Below are positions 16,075-29,066 of a DNA stretch of 53,941 nucleotides, piece by piece; positions within the stretch are counted from its first letter, which is position 1, and each line of letters opens with the position of its first letter. Made by a program: the position numbers and the translations under genes. The notes below the pieces were generated by a model. It saw only the letters and a list, made by a program, of their open reading frames with translations, had not been told where the DNA came from and ran no database searches. Where the stretch lies: contig JAHEFZ010000010.1 of assembly GCA_024639935.1 (NCBI GenBank), forward strand, positions 1 to 53,941. The letters run 5' to 3'. Origin of the DNA: Microbacteriaceae bacterium. Its GTDB lineage: Bacteria; Actinomycetota; Actinomycetes; Actinomycetales; Microbacteriaceae.

Positions 16075-16611
16075 ATGTTGAGCGCTGAAGACATTGTTAA
16101 CAAACAATTCAAGACAAAACGCGATGGTTATGACCCCGATGATGTTGATGACTTTCTCGATGAGGTCGTCAAGGAACTTCGTCGAATCCAAATCGAAAAC
16201 GATGGACTTAACCGAAAAGTATTGGCCACTGAATCGCGAGTCGCGGAATTGCAACGCACCGGGGGTTACACGGCTACCAACCCAATAGTGGGAACTGCAG
16301 AGACTGGAACGTCGAGTCAATTGCTCCAACTCGCCCGCAAACTTCACGACCAACACATCCAAGAGGGTTACTCCGAGCGGGACAGAATTATCGAAGAGGG
16401 CAAAAACCACGTGACGAGAATGTTGGCGGAAGCCGAACTTCGTCAGCGTAACGAGATCAACGTGCTTGACCAGCAACGAATTGCGGTCGAGCGTGAAATT
16501 GAACGTCTCAAAGATTTCGAGAAAGAGTATCGCCAGCACCTCAAGCAGCACCTCGAAAAGCAGCTTGCGGATCTGGCCAACAGCGGTCAGGAATCCGCCA
16601 ACTCCTTCTAG
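16075..16611 (+). CDS. divIVA: DivIVA / Wag31 polar growth protein
   Basis: A 178-residue DivIVA homologue. The N-terminal membrane-binding domain has LSAEDIVNKQFKTKRDGYDPDDVDDFLDEV (residues 2-31, shown in outline), followed by a first coiled coil, a glycine-threonine linker around residue 62-83, and a second long coiled coil rich in E, R and Q to the C-terminus. In Actinobacteria this protein marks poles and directs wall growth there. It is shorter than mycobacterial Wag31. The stop at 16611 is only five bases before rluD, so the lspA gene expected here in relatives is missing. Confidence 0.95.
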   Translation: MLSAEDIVNKQFKTKRDGYDPDDVDDFLDEVVKELRRIQIENDGLNRKVLATESRVAELQRTGGYTATNPIVGTAETGTSSQLLQLARKLHDQHIQEGYSERDRIIEEGKNHVTRMLAEAELRQRNEINVLDQQRIAVEREIERLKDFEKEYRQHLKQHLEKQLADLANSGQESANSF

Positions 16612-16616
16612 CCTCG

Positions 16617-17540
16617 ATGCCGCAGCATCGTTCACTCTTAGTCCCTGACGGTCTTGTTGGGGAACGAGTCGACGTTGCTGTCGCTAAATTGATGGGATTT
16701 TCTCGGACTTTTGCGGGAGAAATCATCGAACGAGGTGGAGTCGACGTGGACGGACGGGCCGCATCGAAGTCCGACAGGTTGTCCGCAGACATGCTGTTGT
16801 CCATTTCGTGGGAAGACCCGCGCGAGCCTGCGATAGTGCCCGTGGTCATTGCTGATATGCACATTGTCTACGACGACGCGGACATAGTCATCGTCAGTAA
16901 GCCACCGTTCCTTGCCGCGCATCCTTCGCTCGGGTGGGAGGGCGACACGGTGCTCGGGGCTCTCGCCGGTGCCGGATATCGAATTGCAACGTCAGGGCCA
17001 CCGGAGCGCCAGGGAATCGTGCATCGACTCGACGTCGGCACATCGGGCCTCATGATTGTCGCCAAGAGCGAGATTGCCTATTCGGTCATGAAGCGAAAGT
17101 TCAAGAATCGTGAAGTTTTCAAGGAGTATCACGCGCTTGTTCAAGGCGAAATGGTGCCCGCATCGGGAACTATCGACGCACCTGTTGGTCGTCACCCTGG
17201 ATCCGCATGGAAATTTGCCGTCACCCACGACGGGCGCCATGCGGTGACCCATTTCGATACCCTCGCCAATTACGCGGCAGCGACACTCTTATCCGTGGGA
17301 CTCGAGACCGGTCGTACCCACCAAATTCGTGTCCATATGGCCGCCCAACGCCATCCGCTTGTCGGCGACGTGCTGTATGGGGCAGATCCCACCATTGCGG
17401 CGCGACTCGAGCTGACGCGCCAATGGTTGCACGCCGTTCGGCTTCGATTTAGTCACCCCACGACGGGGAACGAACTAGAGGTCACGAGCGACTATGCGCC
17501 AGATTTGGTTCGTTCGTTAGAACTTTGTGCAACGCGCTGA
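16617..17540 (+). CDS. rluD: RluA/RluD family 23S rRNA pseudouridine synthase
   Basis: A 307-residue pseudouridine synthase with an N-terminal S4 RNA-binding domain (about residues 14-60) and the catalytic domain. The active-site signature HRLDVGTSGLM (about residues 135-145) contains the nucleophilic aspartate, and GLETGRTHQIRVHMA follows later. RluD-type enzymes modify helix 69 of 23S rRNA; the exact site here is inferred. The ATG at 16617 follows divIVA directly. In many relatives lspA lies between the two. Confidence 0.9.
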   Translation: MPQHRSLLVPDGLVGERVDVAVAKLMGFSRTFAGEIIERGGVDVDGRAASKSDRLSADMLLSISWEDPREPAIVPVVIADMHIVYDDADIVIVSKPPFLAAHPSLGWEGDTVLGALAGAGYRIATSGPPERQGIVHRLDVGTSGLMIVAKSEIAYSVMKRKFKNREVFKEYHALVQGEMVPASGTIDAPVGRHPGSAWKFAVTHDGRHAVTHFDTLANYAAATLLSVGLETGRTHQIRVHMAAQRHPLVGDVLYGADPTIAARLELTRQWLHAVRLRFSHPTTGNELEVTSDYAPDLVRSLELCATR

Positions 17541-17607
17541 CGCGCCTCACTAACCCCGTCGCCGTCCGACCTAAACTGAAAGTCCGCAAACACCAAAAGG
17601 AGCGTCC

Positions 17608-21146
<3,539 letters not shown>

Positions 21147-21150
<4 letters not shown>

Positions 21151-21644
21151 TCGGAAACGATTTCTCCGACTCGGTGATAGCGACGGTCGACATATACAAG
21201 AGGCGGATAATCGGCGTGCGTCTCGCCGTCGCTGATATCAAAAACGATCGTCGCGTTGTCACCGACCTCGGTGACGGCCACAACGGTTGCGAGCAGTGCT
21301 GCTCGAACGCCGTGTATCTGAGGGAGGCCGCCGAAGCCGGGCGACCAATGGTCGCCGGCGAAGCGTTGCACGAAGTCGCCTGCCATGATGCGTGAAACAC
21401 CGACTTGGTCGCTACTGAGGAAGTGAAGAATGACCCGTTTACCCATCGCCAATGCGGGGTACGACGAGGCGTGTTGCGCGATGTTGACAGTCGCACGGGG
21501 GGGAGAAGCAGAGAACGAGGCGAGCGACGTGGCGGTGAAGCCAACTGGGGTCCCGTCATCCAGGTTTCCTGTAATCACCGCAACGCCAGCGGGATGCAAG
21601 GAAAACGCTGCGAGAAATGCATCCTGTGGCGTCACGATGGTCAC
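21147..21644 (-). CDS. Flavin reductase-like FMN-binding protein
   Basis: A protein of about 165 residues with the flavin reductase (FMN-binding split barrel) fold: [33 protein letters not shown] near the N-terminus is the family signature, and CTerminal elements GGLPQIHG and [12 protein letters not shown] follow. Such proteins reduce FMN or FAD with NAD(P)H, often for a partner monooxygenase; none is encoded next to it, so the partner is unknown. The GTG at 21644 is chosen because it gives the usual short lead before HPAGVAV and has GAGAGG upstream; the frame is open to an ATG at 21710. It shares four bases with the dnaE stop. Confidence 0.82.
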
Positions 21645-21739
21645 AATCCTCTCAATGGCTGTCCCGTCTCCATTATTCCCGAACGGTAACATGGAGTTAC
21701 ACGGCAACACAGTTGTCGCCCTATGCGAAAGATGAATTC

Positions 21740-22207
21740 ATGTTTTGCCCCTTCTGCCGTTTTACTGACACTCGGGTCATCGACTCGCGCACGTCAGATG
21801 ACGGACTGTCCGTTCGTCGTCGACGAGAATGCCCGGACTGCGGTGGTCGCTGGTCAACTCTCGAAACGGCAAGCCTGTCGGTGATCAAGCGCAACGGAGT
21901 TATCGAGGCATTTTCACGCGAAAAAATTGTGGCGGGAGTGCGCAAAGCCTGCCAGGGTCGCCCAGTTTCGGACGCAGATTTGGCGGGGCTTGCCCAACGA
22001 GTCGAGGAAAGCATTCGAGCTACCGGCGTCTCACAAATTGATGCCAACGAAATCGGTTTGTCGATTCTGCCGGAGCTTCGCACCATTGACCAGGTAGCCT
22101 ATTTGCGATTCGCGAGTGTATATCAAGCGTTCGATTCTCTCAATGATTTTGAGTCGGCAATCGTCGTCTTGAGAGCCGAAGAGGAGTCTAAGGGCGCGCC
22201 CGCGTGA
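21740..22207 (+). CDS. nrdR: Transcriptional repressor NrdR
   Basis: A 155-residue NrdR: a zinc ribbon with Cys3-x-x-Cys6 and Cys31-x-x-Cys34, then an ATP-cone domain ([24 protein letters not shown]). It represses ribonucleotide reductase genes according to dATP and ATP levels; those genes are not in the window. The ATG at 21740 is chosen because the protein then begins MFCPFC as in the family; the upstream open frame overlaps the divergent promoter region. The stop overlaps pyrD by four bases (GTGA). Confidence 0.95.
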   Translation: MFCPFCRFTDTRVIDSRTSDDGLSVRRRRECPDCGGRWSTLETASLSVIKRNGVIEAFSREKIVAGVRKACQGRPVSDADLAGLAQRVEESIRATGVSQIDANEIGLSILPELRTIDQVAYLRFASVYQAFDSLNDFESAIVVLRAEEESKGAPA

Positions 22208-23220
22208 TTTACCGCACCGTGTTTCGACTGGTGTTCGCGCGGATGGACGCCGAGCATGCCCACGAATTCGTGATGTCTCTGTTGGTTTTCGGTCAACGCC
22301 TTGGCCTAACGCACCTTCTTCGAATCGTCACGCGACCACCGCGTTCGGCGAGAGTCGATGCTCTGGGATTGCACTTCGAATCACCGTTCGGACTCGCTGC
22401 AGGTTTCGACAAAAACGCTATCGCCTTTCGAATCCTTTGGGGACTGGGTTTTGGGCATGTGGAGGTCGGAACAGTCACCGCACATCCTCAAGAGGGAAAT
22501 CCTCGACCTCGACTCTTTCGCCTTCGTTCCGACCACGCGTTGATCAACCGAATGGGATTCAACAACGACGGAGCTGCGGTCGTCGCACCCCGGCTTCGCC
22601 GTCGCCGAGGCCCCATCGTGGGGGTCAATATCGGAAAGAGTAGAAAAGTTGACGTCGACGACGCGCGGGGTGACTATCTTGCGTCGACCAGGCTATTAGC
22701 GCCCGTTGCTGATTATCTTGTGGTTAACGTGTCGTCGCCGAACACGCCAGGTTTGCGGGGGCTTCAAGAGATTGACAAACTCGGTCCACTGTTGCGGGAC
22801 GTAAAGAACGAAGCCGGAATGACGCCGGTCTTGGTCAAGATTGCGCCGGACTTGACGGATCGCGCCATTGACGCCGTAGCTGACCTTGTTGTGCAAATCG
22901 GGTTGGACGGAATCATTGCCACGAATACGACGCTTTCCCGCGAGGGACTGACCACCCCCGCCGTCGAAGTTGACGCGATGGGCGCTGGCGGATTGTCAGG
23001 GCCGCCGCTCGCTCAACGCTCCACCGAGATCGTTCGTCGATTGCGCGCGCGGGTCGGCAGGGATTTGTGCATCATCTCAGTTGGCGGAGTCACAACGTCC
23101 GCAGATGTCGCGGAGCGATTGGCGGCAGGCGCCACCCTTGTTCAGGGCTACACGGCGTTCCTTTACGAAGGACCTTTCTGGGCAGCCCGGTTATCCAAAG
23201 CATCAACCCGCGGGTTATGA
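22204..23220 (+). CDS. pyrD: Dihydroorotate dehydrogenase (quinone), class 2
   Basis: A 338-residue membrane-associated FMN enzyme that oxidises dihydroorotate to orotate with quinone, in pyrimidine synthesis. The N-terminal helical extension typical of class 2 is present, then [11 protein letters not shown], the substrate loop [25 protein letters not shown] with the catalytic serine region, and the FMN phosphate site [26 protein letters not shown]. The GTG start overlaps nrdR. The end overlaps the convergent DUF3043 gene by six bases. Confidence 0.95.
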   Translation: MIYRTVFRLVFARMDAEHAHEFVMSLLVFGQRLGLTHLLRIVTRPPRSARVDALGLHFESPFGLAAGFDKNAIAFRILWGLGFGHVEVGTVTAHPQEGNPRPRLFRLRSDHALINRMGFNNDGAAVVAPRLRRRRGPIVGVNIGKSRKVDVDDARGDYLASTRLLAPVADYLVVNVSSPNTPGLRGLQEIDKLGPLLRDVKNEAGMTPVLVKIAPDLTDRAIDAVADLVVQIGLDGIIATNTTLSREGLTTPAVEVDAMGAGGLSGPPLAQRSTEIVRRLRARVGRDLCIISVGGVTTSADVAERLAAGATLVQGYTAFLYEGPFWAARLSKASTRGL

Positions 23221-23787
23221 GGGTTGTTCGCCGCGTGAAACTTGGGGCTTGGGAACTCGCAACGGACGGAACTGGAATGCGCGGGTCGATGCGTACCAGC
23301 GGTGTCCCTTCTCAATGTTCGCCGCGCCGAACTTACGAGACATGACCCGAATCAATTTGCGGCTGAAAACAAAAGCGTCGGCGACGGCGATGATAAAAAA
23401 TCCGTACATCGCGATGAGAACCGTGAGCTGAAAGACTGCTCCGGATCCATCCGTCGCGCTGTACTGGGGGAGGAAGGTTGCGATGATGACAGCGAACATC
23501 AGCGGGATCATGAATTCTCCGACCGTGTACCGCGCGTCGACGAAATCACGCACAAATCGCCGTTGCGCACCCTTGTCGCGAGCAGGCATGTATCTCTCGT
23601 CGCCCGCTTCATAGCCTTGGCGCGCAACAAGGCGGTCGTTCGCGCGCTTCCGGCGGTCTTCCTTAGTTGTCTTGGACTTTGCGCGCTTCGCGACAAGAGG
23701 ACGCTTGTTGGCGGCTTCACGTTCTTTACGGCTCGGTGTGGCTCGTCCTTTGCCAGTTGTGGGCGAAGTGTCAGCGGAGTCGGTCAC
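23215..23787 (-). CDS. DUF3043 membrane protein
   Basis: A 190-residue actinobacterial DUF3043 protein of unknown function. The first 90 residues are very basic and polar (many Lys and Arg), then comes GAQRRFVRDFVDARYTVGEF, two membrane segments (about 92-110 and 120-142), and a charged C-terminus. The GTG start at 23787 has a GAGAGG ribosome site. It is divergent from the M20 peptidase with a 38-base gap, a neighbourhood common in Microbacteriaceae, and overlaps the end of pyrD. Confidence 0.85.
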   Translation of the reverse strand: MTDSADTSPTTGKGRATPSRKEREAANKRPLVAKRAKSKTTKEDRRKRANDRLVARQGYEAGDERYMPARDKGAQRRFVRDFVDARYTVGEFMIPLMFAVIIATFLPQYSATDGSGAVFQLTVLIAMYGFFIIAVADAFVFSRKLIRVMSRKFGAANIEKGHRWYASTRAFQFRPLRVPKPQVSRGEQPS

Positions 23788-23812
23788 GACGTTTCCTCTC
23801 GATCGGTGCTTC

Positions 23813-23818
23813 TAAGAT
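23813..23818 (+). promoter_or_regulatory. -10 element for a leaderless transcript of the M20 peptidase gene
   Basis: TAAGAT is followed by seven bases and then the ATG at 23826, which has no ribosome site. This spacing puts the transcript start at or next to the start codon. Confidence 0.6.
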
Positions 23819-23825
23819 TACCGTT

Positions 23826-25220
23826 ATGGCGCATTCCTCTCGTTCCGTCGACGATATTCGTGATCGAATCGACTCAGCTTTCCCCGAATCGTTAGAGACG
23901 CTCAAATCTTTGGTCCGAATACCTAGCGTCTCGTGGGACGGCTTTCCGAGCGATGAGGTCCACCGTTCCGCGGAATTCGTCGCCGAGCGAGTCCGAGCCT
24001 TGGGACTATTCGGGGATGTCCGTGTAGTGACAGAACCTTTTCCCGACGGACCCGGGTACGGACAACCCGCTGTGCTCGCTCGTCGCAACCCTGCGCCGGG
24101 CTATCCGACGGTGCTGCTGTACGCACATCACGACGTGCAGCCTCCAGGTGACTCGCTGGTGTGGGAGAGCGATCCGTTCGAACCCGTCGAACGTGACGGA
24201 CGTCTTTATGGCCGAGGTGCGGCCGACGACAAAGCAGGTGTTGTCGTGCATCTCGCTGCGCTCCGAGCACTCATCGACATTCTCGGTGACGATCTCAACA
24301 TTGGAGTCGCTCTTTTCATCGAAGGCGAAGAGGAGTTTGGGTCGCGTTCCTTTACCTCAATCCTCGACCGCCACGCAACGATGTTGGAAAGTGACGTAAT
24401 CGTGGTCGCGGACTCGGACAACCGATCCGAGGATATCCCGTCGCTGACAGTGAGCCTCAGGGGAAACGTGGCGTTCTCGCTCACGGTATCGACCCTCAAC
24501 CATGCTTCTCATTCGGGAATGCTGGGAGGAGCAGTGCCCGACGCGATGATGGCGGCAACGACGCTTTTGTCCCGCCTGTACAACGACGATGGTTCCGTGG
24601 CGATTGCTGGACTAGAAACGCACGATGCTTCGGTGCCTGATTTCACGCGGGAAGAACTTGTACACGATTCGGGATTGAAAGAAGGGGTGAGTGATATCGG
24701 GACTGGCCCGATACTCTCGCGCCTGTGGTTCCAGCCAGCCATTTCTATCACTGGCATAGACGCGCCGACCGTCCAAAACGCCTCCAATACGCTGATCCCC
24801 TCGGTGACGGTCAAGATTTCGGTTCGCATCGCACCAGGGCAGAGCTCGGCCGACGCATTCAAACACATCGAAAAACATATACGCACGACCGTCCCGTGGG
24901 GCGCCCATCTCGAGTTCAGCCACATCGATCTGGGAGATTCCTTCCTTGTGGATTCGTCGGGGAGCGCCGCCGCACTTGAACTAGACGCACTGCGCGACGC
25001 CTGGGACGGAGCCGACCCGGTCAAGGTAGGAGTGGGCGGATCCATTCCGTTCGTCGCCGACTTGGTGCACCGTTTCCCCGGCGCCCAGATCCTTATTACT
25101 GGCGTCGAGGACCCGTTATCGCGAGCACACAGCCCGAACGAATCGCTGTCGCTCAGGGTTTTACGCCGGGCTATTCTTGCGGAGACATTGTTCTTGGTCC
25201 GACTGAATGATCGCGAATGA
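23826..25220 (+). CDS. M20 family metallopeptidase (dipeptidase type)
   Basis: A 464-residue M20 zinc peptidase. Metal and catalytic motifs are LLYAHHDVQPPG (about residues 98-109), the aspartate in YGRGAADDKAG, the general-base pair in IEGEEEFGS, and a late GVGGSIPFV. A dimerisation domain (NHASHSGMLGG) lies between. It probably cleaves dipeptides or small acylated amino acids in the cytoplasm; the exact substrate is not readable. A second M20 gene lies at 49576-50880. The ATG at 23826 is chosen because the TAAGAT hexamer sits seven bases upstream and the family N-terminus begins there. Confidence 0.88.
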   Translation: MAHSSRSVDDIRDRIDSAFPESLETLKSLVRIPSVSWDGFPSDEVHRSAEFVAERVRALGLFGDVRVVTEPFPDGPGYGQPAVLARRNPAPGYPTVLLYAHHDVQPPGDSLVWESDPFEPVERDGRLYGRGAADDKAGVVVHLAALRALIDILGDDLNIGVALFIEGEEEFGSRSFTSILDRHATMLESDVIVVADSDNRSEDIPSLTVSLRGNVAFSLTVSTLNHASHSGMLGGAVPDAMMAATTLLSRLYNDDGSVAIAGLETHDASVPDFTREELVHDSGLKEGVSDIGTGPILSRLWFQPAISITGIDAPTVQNASNTLIPSVTVKISVRIAPGQSSADAFKHIEKHIRTTVPWGAHLEFSHIDLGDSFLVDSSGSAAALELDALRDAWDGADPVKVGVGGSIPFVADLVHRFPGAQILITGVEDPLSRAHSPNESLSLRVLRRAILAETLFLVRLNDRE

Positions 25221-25233
25221 CTGACGGACGAGG

Positions 25234-25239
25234 TAAAAT
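25234..25239 (+). promoter_or_regulatory. -10 element for a leaderless erpA transcript
   Basis: TAAAAT followed by six bases (CAAGTC) and the ATG at 25246, with no ribosome site between. This fits an actinobacterial leaderless promoter. Confidence 0.65.
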
Positions 25240-25245
25240 CAAGTC

Positions 25246-25608
25246 ATGACCGAAATCATTGGCAATACCATGACGGAAAAATCCCACGGCGTCGTACTGA
25301 CTCCGACCGCAGTCGTCAAGGCAAAAGCGTTGATGGAGCGCGAACAACGTGACGACCTACGTCTTCGACTCGTCGTCAAAGCCGGCGGCTGCAGTGGATT
25401 CAAGTACGACATGTTCTTTGACGAGCGTGACAACGACGGAGACGCGATTGTTGCATTCGACGGGGTCGAAGTGGTCGTCGACAAAAAGAGCGCGCCGTAT
25501 CTCGACGGTGCATCAATCGATTACGAGGACACGCTTCACTCATCAGGATTTCAAATTAACAACCCCAATGCAGCCAGCACGTGCGCTTGTGGAGACTCGT
25601 TCAACTAA
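25246..25608 (+). CDS. erpA: Iron-sulfur cluster insertion protein (ErpA/HesB type)
   Basis: A 120-residue A-type iron-sulfur carrier. The three cluster-binding cysteines are visible in GGCSGFKYDM (about residues 45-54) and in the C-terminal CACGDSF. It delivers [Fe-S] clusters to apoproteins; the nearby Rieske protein of the bc1 complex is a plausible client, which is inference. Transcription appears leaderless, and a clear intrinsic terminator follows within 20 bases, so the gene seems to be its own unit. Confidence 0.92.
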   Translation: MTEIIGNTMTEKSHGVVLTPTAVVKAKALMEREQRDDLRLRLVVKAGGCSGFKYDMFFDERDNDGDAIVAFDGVEVVVDKKSAPYLDGASIDYEDTLHSSGFQINNPNAASTCACGDSFN

Positions 25609-25624
25609 CTTTCGTCGAAAAGAG

Positions 25625-25661
25625 AAAACCGCGCAAAATCCTTAGATTTTCGCGGTTTTTT
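25625..25661 (+). terminator. Intrinsic terminator after erpA
   Basis: AAAACCGCG (25625-25633) pairs with CGCGGTTTT (25651-25659), with extra A-T pairing in the loop region, and ends in a T run. It separates erpA from the cytochrome oxidase genes. Confidence 0.85.
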
Positions 25662-25738
25662 CGTGTCAAAAGAGCAAAATTGGCTCGGGTAGTGTCGTAG
25701 AATACAAACACAGTAATAGGGATGTCGAGAGGTTTACC

Positions 25739-26593
25739 GTGCCAAAGATTTTTCTCCGCTTGATCGCGACAGGCGCCGCGATTGCTGCAGCACTCTCCCT
25801 CTCTGGTTGCACGTCGCAAGAACTTCGCGGATTTCTTCCATCAGAAGCGGGTGTGACCAATCAGACGTCTCTCATTATTGGATTGTGGTCCACATCCTGG
25901 ATTGTCCTGTTGGTTGTTGGCGCGATCACCTGGCTGCTCATCATTTGGGCGGCGCTGGCGTACCGTCGACGAAAGACGGACACCGGACTCCCGTCGCAAC
26001 TTCGATACAACACGCCAATCGAGACGTTCTTCACAATCGTTCCACTTATTTTGGTGCTCGGTTTTTTTGCCTTCACGGCGCGAGACCAGGCGACCATCGA
26101 GGCGGTGAACCCCAACCCCGATGTCAAGATTGAAGTGTTCGGGAAGAGATGGGCGTGGGACTTCAACTATCTTTCGGACGATGTTCACTTCTCGGGTGTA
26201 CAAGCGAGAGAGTTGCCCGACAAGACAATCGACATCAACTCCTTGCCGATTTTGTATTTGCCCGTTGGCAAGTCTGTCGAAATCAGCATCGAGTCGCGTG
26301 ACGTCAACCACTCGTTCTGGATTCTCGATTTCCTCTACAAAAAGGACATGATTCCGGGCAAAACCAATCACTGGTACGTCACCCCCGAAAAAGAGGGCAC
26401 CTACCGCGGTAAGTGCGCCGAACTCTGTGGGGAATACCACTCCCTCATGTTGTTCACGGTGAAGGTTGTGTCAGAATCCGAATACGACGCACAAATGCAG
26501 AAACTTCGCGATCAGGACATGGTCGGCCGGCTCGGTCCCGAGTACAACGCGAACAACAATCTCCCCGGCACCGACGGCAATACAGACAGCTAA
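25739..26593 (+). CDS. ctaC: Cytochrome c oxidase subunit II (aa3 type), lipoprotein
   Basis: A 284-residue subunit II. The N-terminus is a lipoprotein signal with lipobox LSGC (Cys24). Two membrane segments (about 41-68 and 87-110) are followed by the periplasmic cupredoxin domain. The dinuclear copper site CAELCGEYHSLM is complete, with DVNHSFWI supplying the first histidine. It accepts electrons from cytochrome c or the QcrC domain. GTG start with GAGAGG upstream. As a lipoprotein it needs LspA, which is absent from its usual place near divIVA. Confidence 0.95.
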   Translation: MPKIFLRLIATGAAIAAALSLSGCTSQELRGFLPSEAGVTNQTSLIIGLWSTSWIVLLVVGAITWLLIIWAALAYRRRKTDTGLPSQLRYNTPIETFFTIVPLILVLGFFAFTARDQATIEAVNPNPDVKIEVFGKRWAWDFNYLSDDVHFSGVQARELPDKTIDINSLPILYLPVGKSVEISIESRDVNHSFWILDFLYKKDMIPGKTNHWYVTPEKEGTYRGKCAELCGEYHSLMLFTVKVVSESEYDAQMQKLRDQDMVGRLGPEYNANNNLPGTDGNTDS

Positions 26594-26602
26594 GGCACAG
26601 TC

Positions 26603-28279
26603 ATGACAACGACAGCACCACGTTCCGCCCCTTCAATTCCCGAAGGCGCAAGTACGCCGTCAGCGGGCCGTCAGGGATCGGTCTTTCTCGACTATGTGAC
26701 AACAACGAACCACAAAACCATCGGATACATGTACTTCGTTACCTCGTTCGGTTACTTCCTTATCGCCGGTGTAATGGCCTTGATCATTCGTGCCCAACTG
26801 TTCCAACCTGGCATGGACCTAGTGACCAAGGAACAGTACAACCAGCTTTTCACGATGCATGGAACTCTGATGTTGCTGATGTTTGCGACACCGCTCTTTG
26901 CCGCGTTCGCGAACGTTCTGATGCCCATTCAGATTGGCGCACCGGATGTTGCTTTCCCCCGCCTTAACGCCCTCGCGTTCTGGTTCTACTTCTTTGGGTC
27001 AGCCGTTGCCACTGCCGGGTTCCTCACGCCGCAAGGCGCGGCGTCATTCGGCTGGTTTGCCTACACGCCGTTGTCGACCGTGACGTACACGCCGGGTGTT
27101 GGCGCGAACATGTGGGTATTCGGTTTGGGCCTCTCGGGTTTCGGAACCATCATGGGTGCCGTCAACTTCATCACGACGATTATCACCATGCGTGCCCCCG
27201 GAATGACGATGTGGCGGATGTCGATTTTCTCTTGGAACACGCTCATCACTTCTCTACTTGTCGTCATGGTCTTCCCGGTATTTGCGGCGGCAGCTCTGAC
27301 GCTCGGGTCGGACCGAGTGTTCGGTTCGCACGTCTATGACGCGGCCACCGGTGGGTCCATTCTCTGGCAACACTTGTTCTGGTTCTTTGGACATCCCGAG
27401 GTTTACATCATCGCGTTGCCGTTCTTCGGGATCGTGTCCGAGATCATCCCTGTGTTCGCTCGCAAGCCGATTTTCGGCTACAAGACGCTAGTGTTCGCAA
27501 CTATCGCAATCGCTGCGCTGTCGATGACGGTCTGGGCGCATCACATGTACGTCACGGGAAGCGTGCTGCTTCCCTTCTTCGCACTCATGACGATGTTGAT
27601 CGCCGTTCCAACGGGAGTCAAGATTTTCAACTGGGTGGGAACGATGTGGCGAGGGTCAATCACCTTTGAGACACCGATGGTGTTCACGCTCGGCTTCCTT
27701 GTGTCGTTCGTATTTGGGGGATTAACCGGCGTGATTCTCGCGTCACCGCCCCTGGACTTCAACCTCTCGGACTCGTACTTCGTCGTGGCACACTTCCACT
27801 ACGTAATCTTTGGAACCGTTGTGTTTGCAATGTTCGCCGGTTTCTACTTCTGGTGGCCCAAGTGGACCGGAGCCAAATTGCGCGAAGACCTCGGTCACTT
27901 GCACTTCTGGTTATTGTTCGTCGGTTTCCACATGACGTTCCTTATTCAGCACTGGGCGGGAGTGATGGGAATGCCCCGCCGATATGCGACGTATATGGTC
28001 GAAGACGGTTTCACCTGGATGAACCAGCTGTCGACAGTCGGCTCGATGATTCTTGCCGTGTCGATGATTCCTTTCCTGTTCAATGTTTGGTGGACCAAGC
28101 GAAATGCACCAATGGTCGGAGTTAATGACCCGTGGGGTTACGGTCGATCGCTCGAGTGGGCAACATCCTGCCCGCCGCCGCGCCACAACTTCACGTCGAT
28201 ACCCCGCATTCGGTCCGAAGCACCCGCATTCGACCTCAACCACCCCGAGGTAGCTCCGCCAGGATATTCGGATAAGTAG
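26603..28279 (+). CDS. ctaD: Cytochrome c oxidase subunit I
   Basis: A 558-residue haem-copper oxidase subunit I with twelve membrane segments. The haem a ligand lies in MHGT, the copper B and cross-link site in FGHPEVYI, the histidine pair in AHHMYVTG, and the final haem ligands in [10 protein letters not shown]. It reduces oxygen to water and pumps protons. It follows ctaC by nine bases and precedes ctaF, the normal actinobacterial order. Confidence 0.98.
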   Translation: MTTTAPRSAPSIPEGASTPSAGRQGSVFLDYVTTTNHKTIGYMYFVTSFGYFLIAGVMALIIRAQLFQPGMDLVTKEQYNQLFTMHGTLMLLMFATPLFAAFANVLMPIQIGAPDVAFPRLNALAFWFYFFGSAVATAGFLTPQGAASFGWFAYTPLSTVTYTPGVGANMWVFGLGLSGFGTIMGAVNFITTIITMRAPGMTMWRMSIFSWNTLITSLLVVMVFPVFAAAALTLGSDRVFGSHVYDAATGGSILWQHLFWFFGHPEVYIIALPFFGIVSEIIPVFARKPIFGYKTLVFATIAIAALSMTVWAHHMYVTGSVLLPFFALMTMLIAVPTGVKIFNWVGTMWRGSITFETPMVFTLGFLVSFVFGGLTGVILASPPLDFNLSDSYFVVAHFHYVIFGTVVFAMFAGFYFWWPKWTGAKLREDLGHLHFWLLFVGFHMTFLIQHWAGVMGMPRRYATYMVEDGFTWMNQLSTVGSMILAVSMIPFLFNVWWTKRNAPMVGVNDPWGYGRSLEWATSCPPPRHNFTSIPRIRSEAPAFDLNHPEVAPPGYSDK

Positions 28280-28290
28280 GAGGATTCACC

Positions 28291-28710
28291 ATGCCAACCA
28301 ATACCAAACTATTCCTCTGGCTAGCGTTGTTTTTCCTGGTTTTCTCGGTGGTGTACCCGACGTGGATTTACATCGCAGGTTCGCCAATCGAATGGGTGGG
28401 AAGCCTCGCGATCCCGCTCACGATGGTGATGTTCTTGCTTCTTGGTGGGTTCCTCTACATAAATTTGCGTCGGCAGGCGGGGGGCACTCTTCCCGAAGAC
28501 AGCATGGTGGCCGATGTCGACGACGGAGACACGGAAATGGGCTTCTATCTTCCGTGGTCGTGGTGGCCGTTCTTCGCGGGTGCAGCAGGCGGTGTGGCGA
28601 TGCTGGCGATGAGCGTCGGAATCTGGCTCGCGCTGTTCTCTCTAGGGCTCGTTCTCATTACGTTCATCGGCTGGTTCTTTGAGCCGGTTCGGGGCGCATA
28701 CCGCCGTTAG
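28291..28710 (+). CDS. ctaF: Cytochrome c oxidase subunit IV (actinobacterial CtaF)
   Basis: A 139-residue membrane protein with four hydrophobic segments in two pairs (about 7-27, 35-55, 90-108, 110-130), the layout of actinobacterial subunit IV. The middle loop is acidic (VADVDDGDTEMGFYLPWSWWPF). It stabilises the aa3 oxidase and the bc1-aa3 supercomplex. The AGGAGG ribosome site is strong, and the gene follows ctaD by eleven bases. Confidence 0.92.
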   Translation: MPTNTKLFLWLALFFLVFSVVYPTWIYIAGSPIEWVGSLAIPLTMVMFLLLGGFLYINLRRQAGGTLPEDSMVADVDDGDTEMGFYLPWSWWPFFAGAAGGVAMLAMSVGIWLALFSLGLVLITFIGWFFEPVRGAYRR

Positions 28711-28775
28711 ACGTTGGCCAACAACGGCGCGGGTGGCTTTCCGATCAGTTCTATGTCCGCACGAGCGCATAGGGT

Positions 28776-29066
28776 GTGGTCGTGACCACTACGCGCGGAA
28801 CAGAACCCGACCCCGACGACCCATCGACAGGGCCGGAGTCAACAGCGAACGAACCATCCGAAAATCCTGACGTCAAGCAGGTCGACCTTACTCCGGACGG
28901 CTCAGTATCCTTTGAAGTCCCACCCAACACCAACTTGGTCGTCAACGTTGTCGGCAAGCAGGGCGGCGGGTGCTTCTCGTCGCTTTTATCGGGCTGCGGG
29001 TGCCTTGCTGGCGGGCTGATTGTGCTCGCCCTCATCTTGGCTGCGATCGGTTCCCTGTCGCGCTAA
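28776..29066 (+). CDS. Small membrane protein of unknown function
   Basis: I do not recognise this 96-residue protein. The first 40 residues are acidic and proline-rich and probably disordered; a short beta-like segment follows (SVSFEVPPNTNLVVNVVG), then a cysteine-glycine cluster (GGGCFSSLLSGCGCLAGG) leading into one C-terminal membrane segment. It could sit in the membrane near the oxidase, but only its place between ctaF and qcrB hints at that. GTG codons at 28776 and 28782 are both possible starts; the latter has AGGG at a better distance. Its stop interlocks with that of qcrB. Confidence 0.6.
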   Translation: MVVTTTRGTEPDPDDPSTGPESTANEPSENPDVKQVDLTPDGSVSFEVPPNTNLVVNVVGKQGGGCFSSLLSGCGCLAGGLIVLALILAAIGSLSR

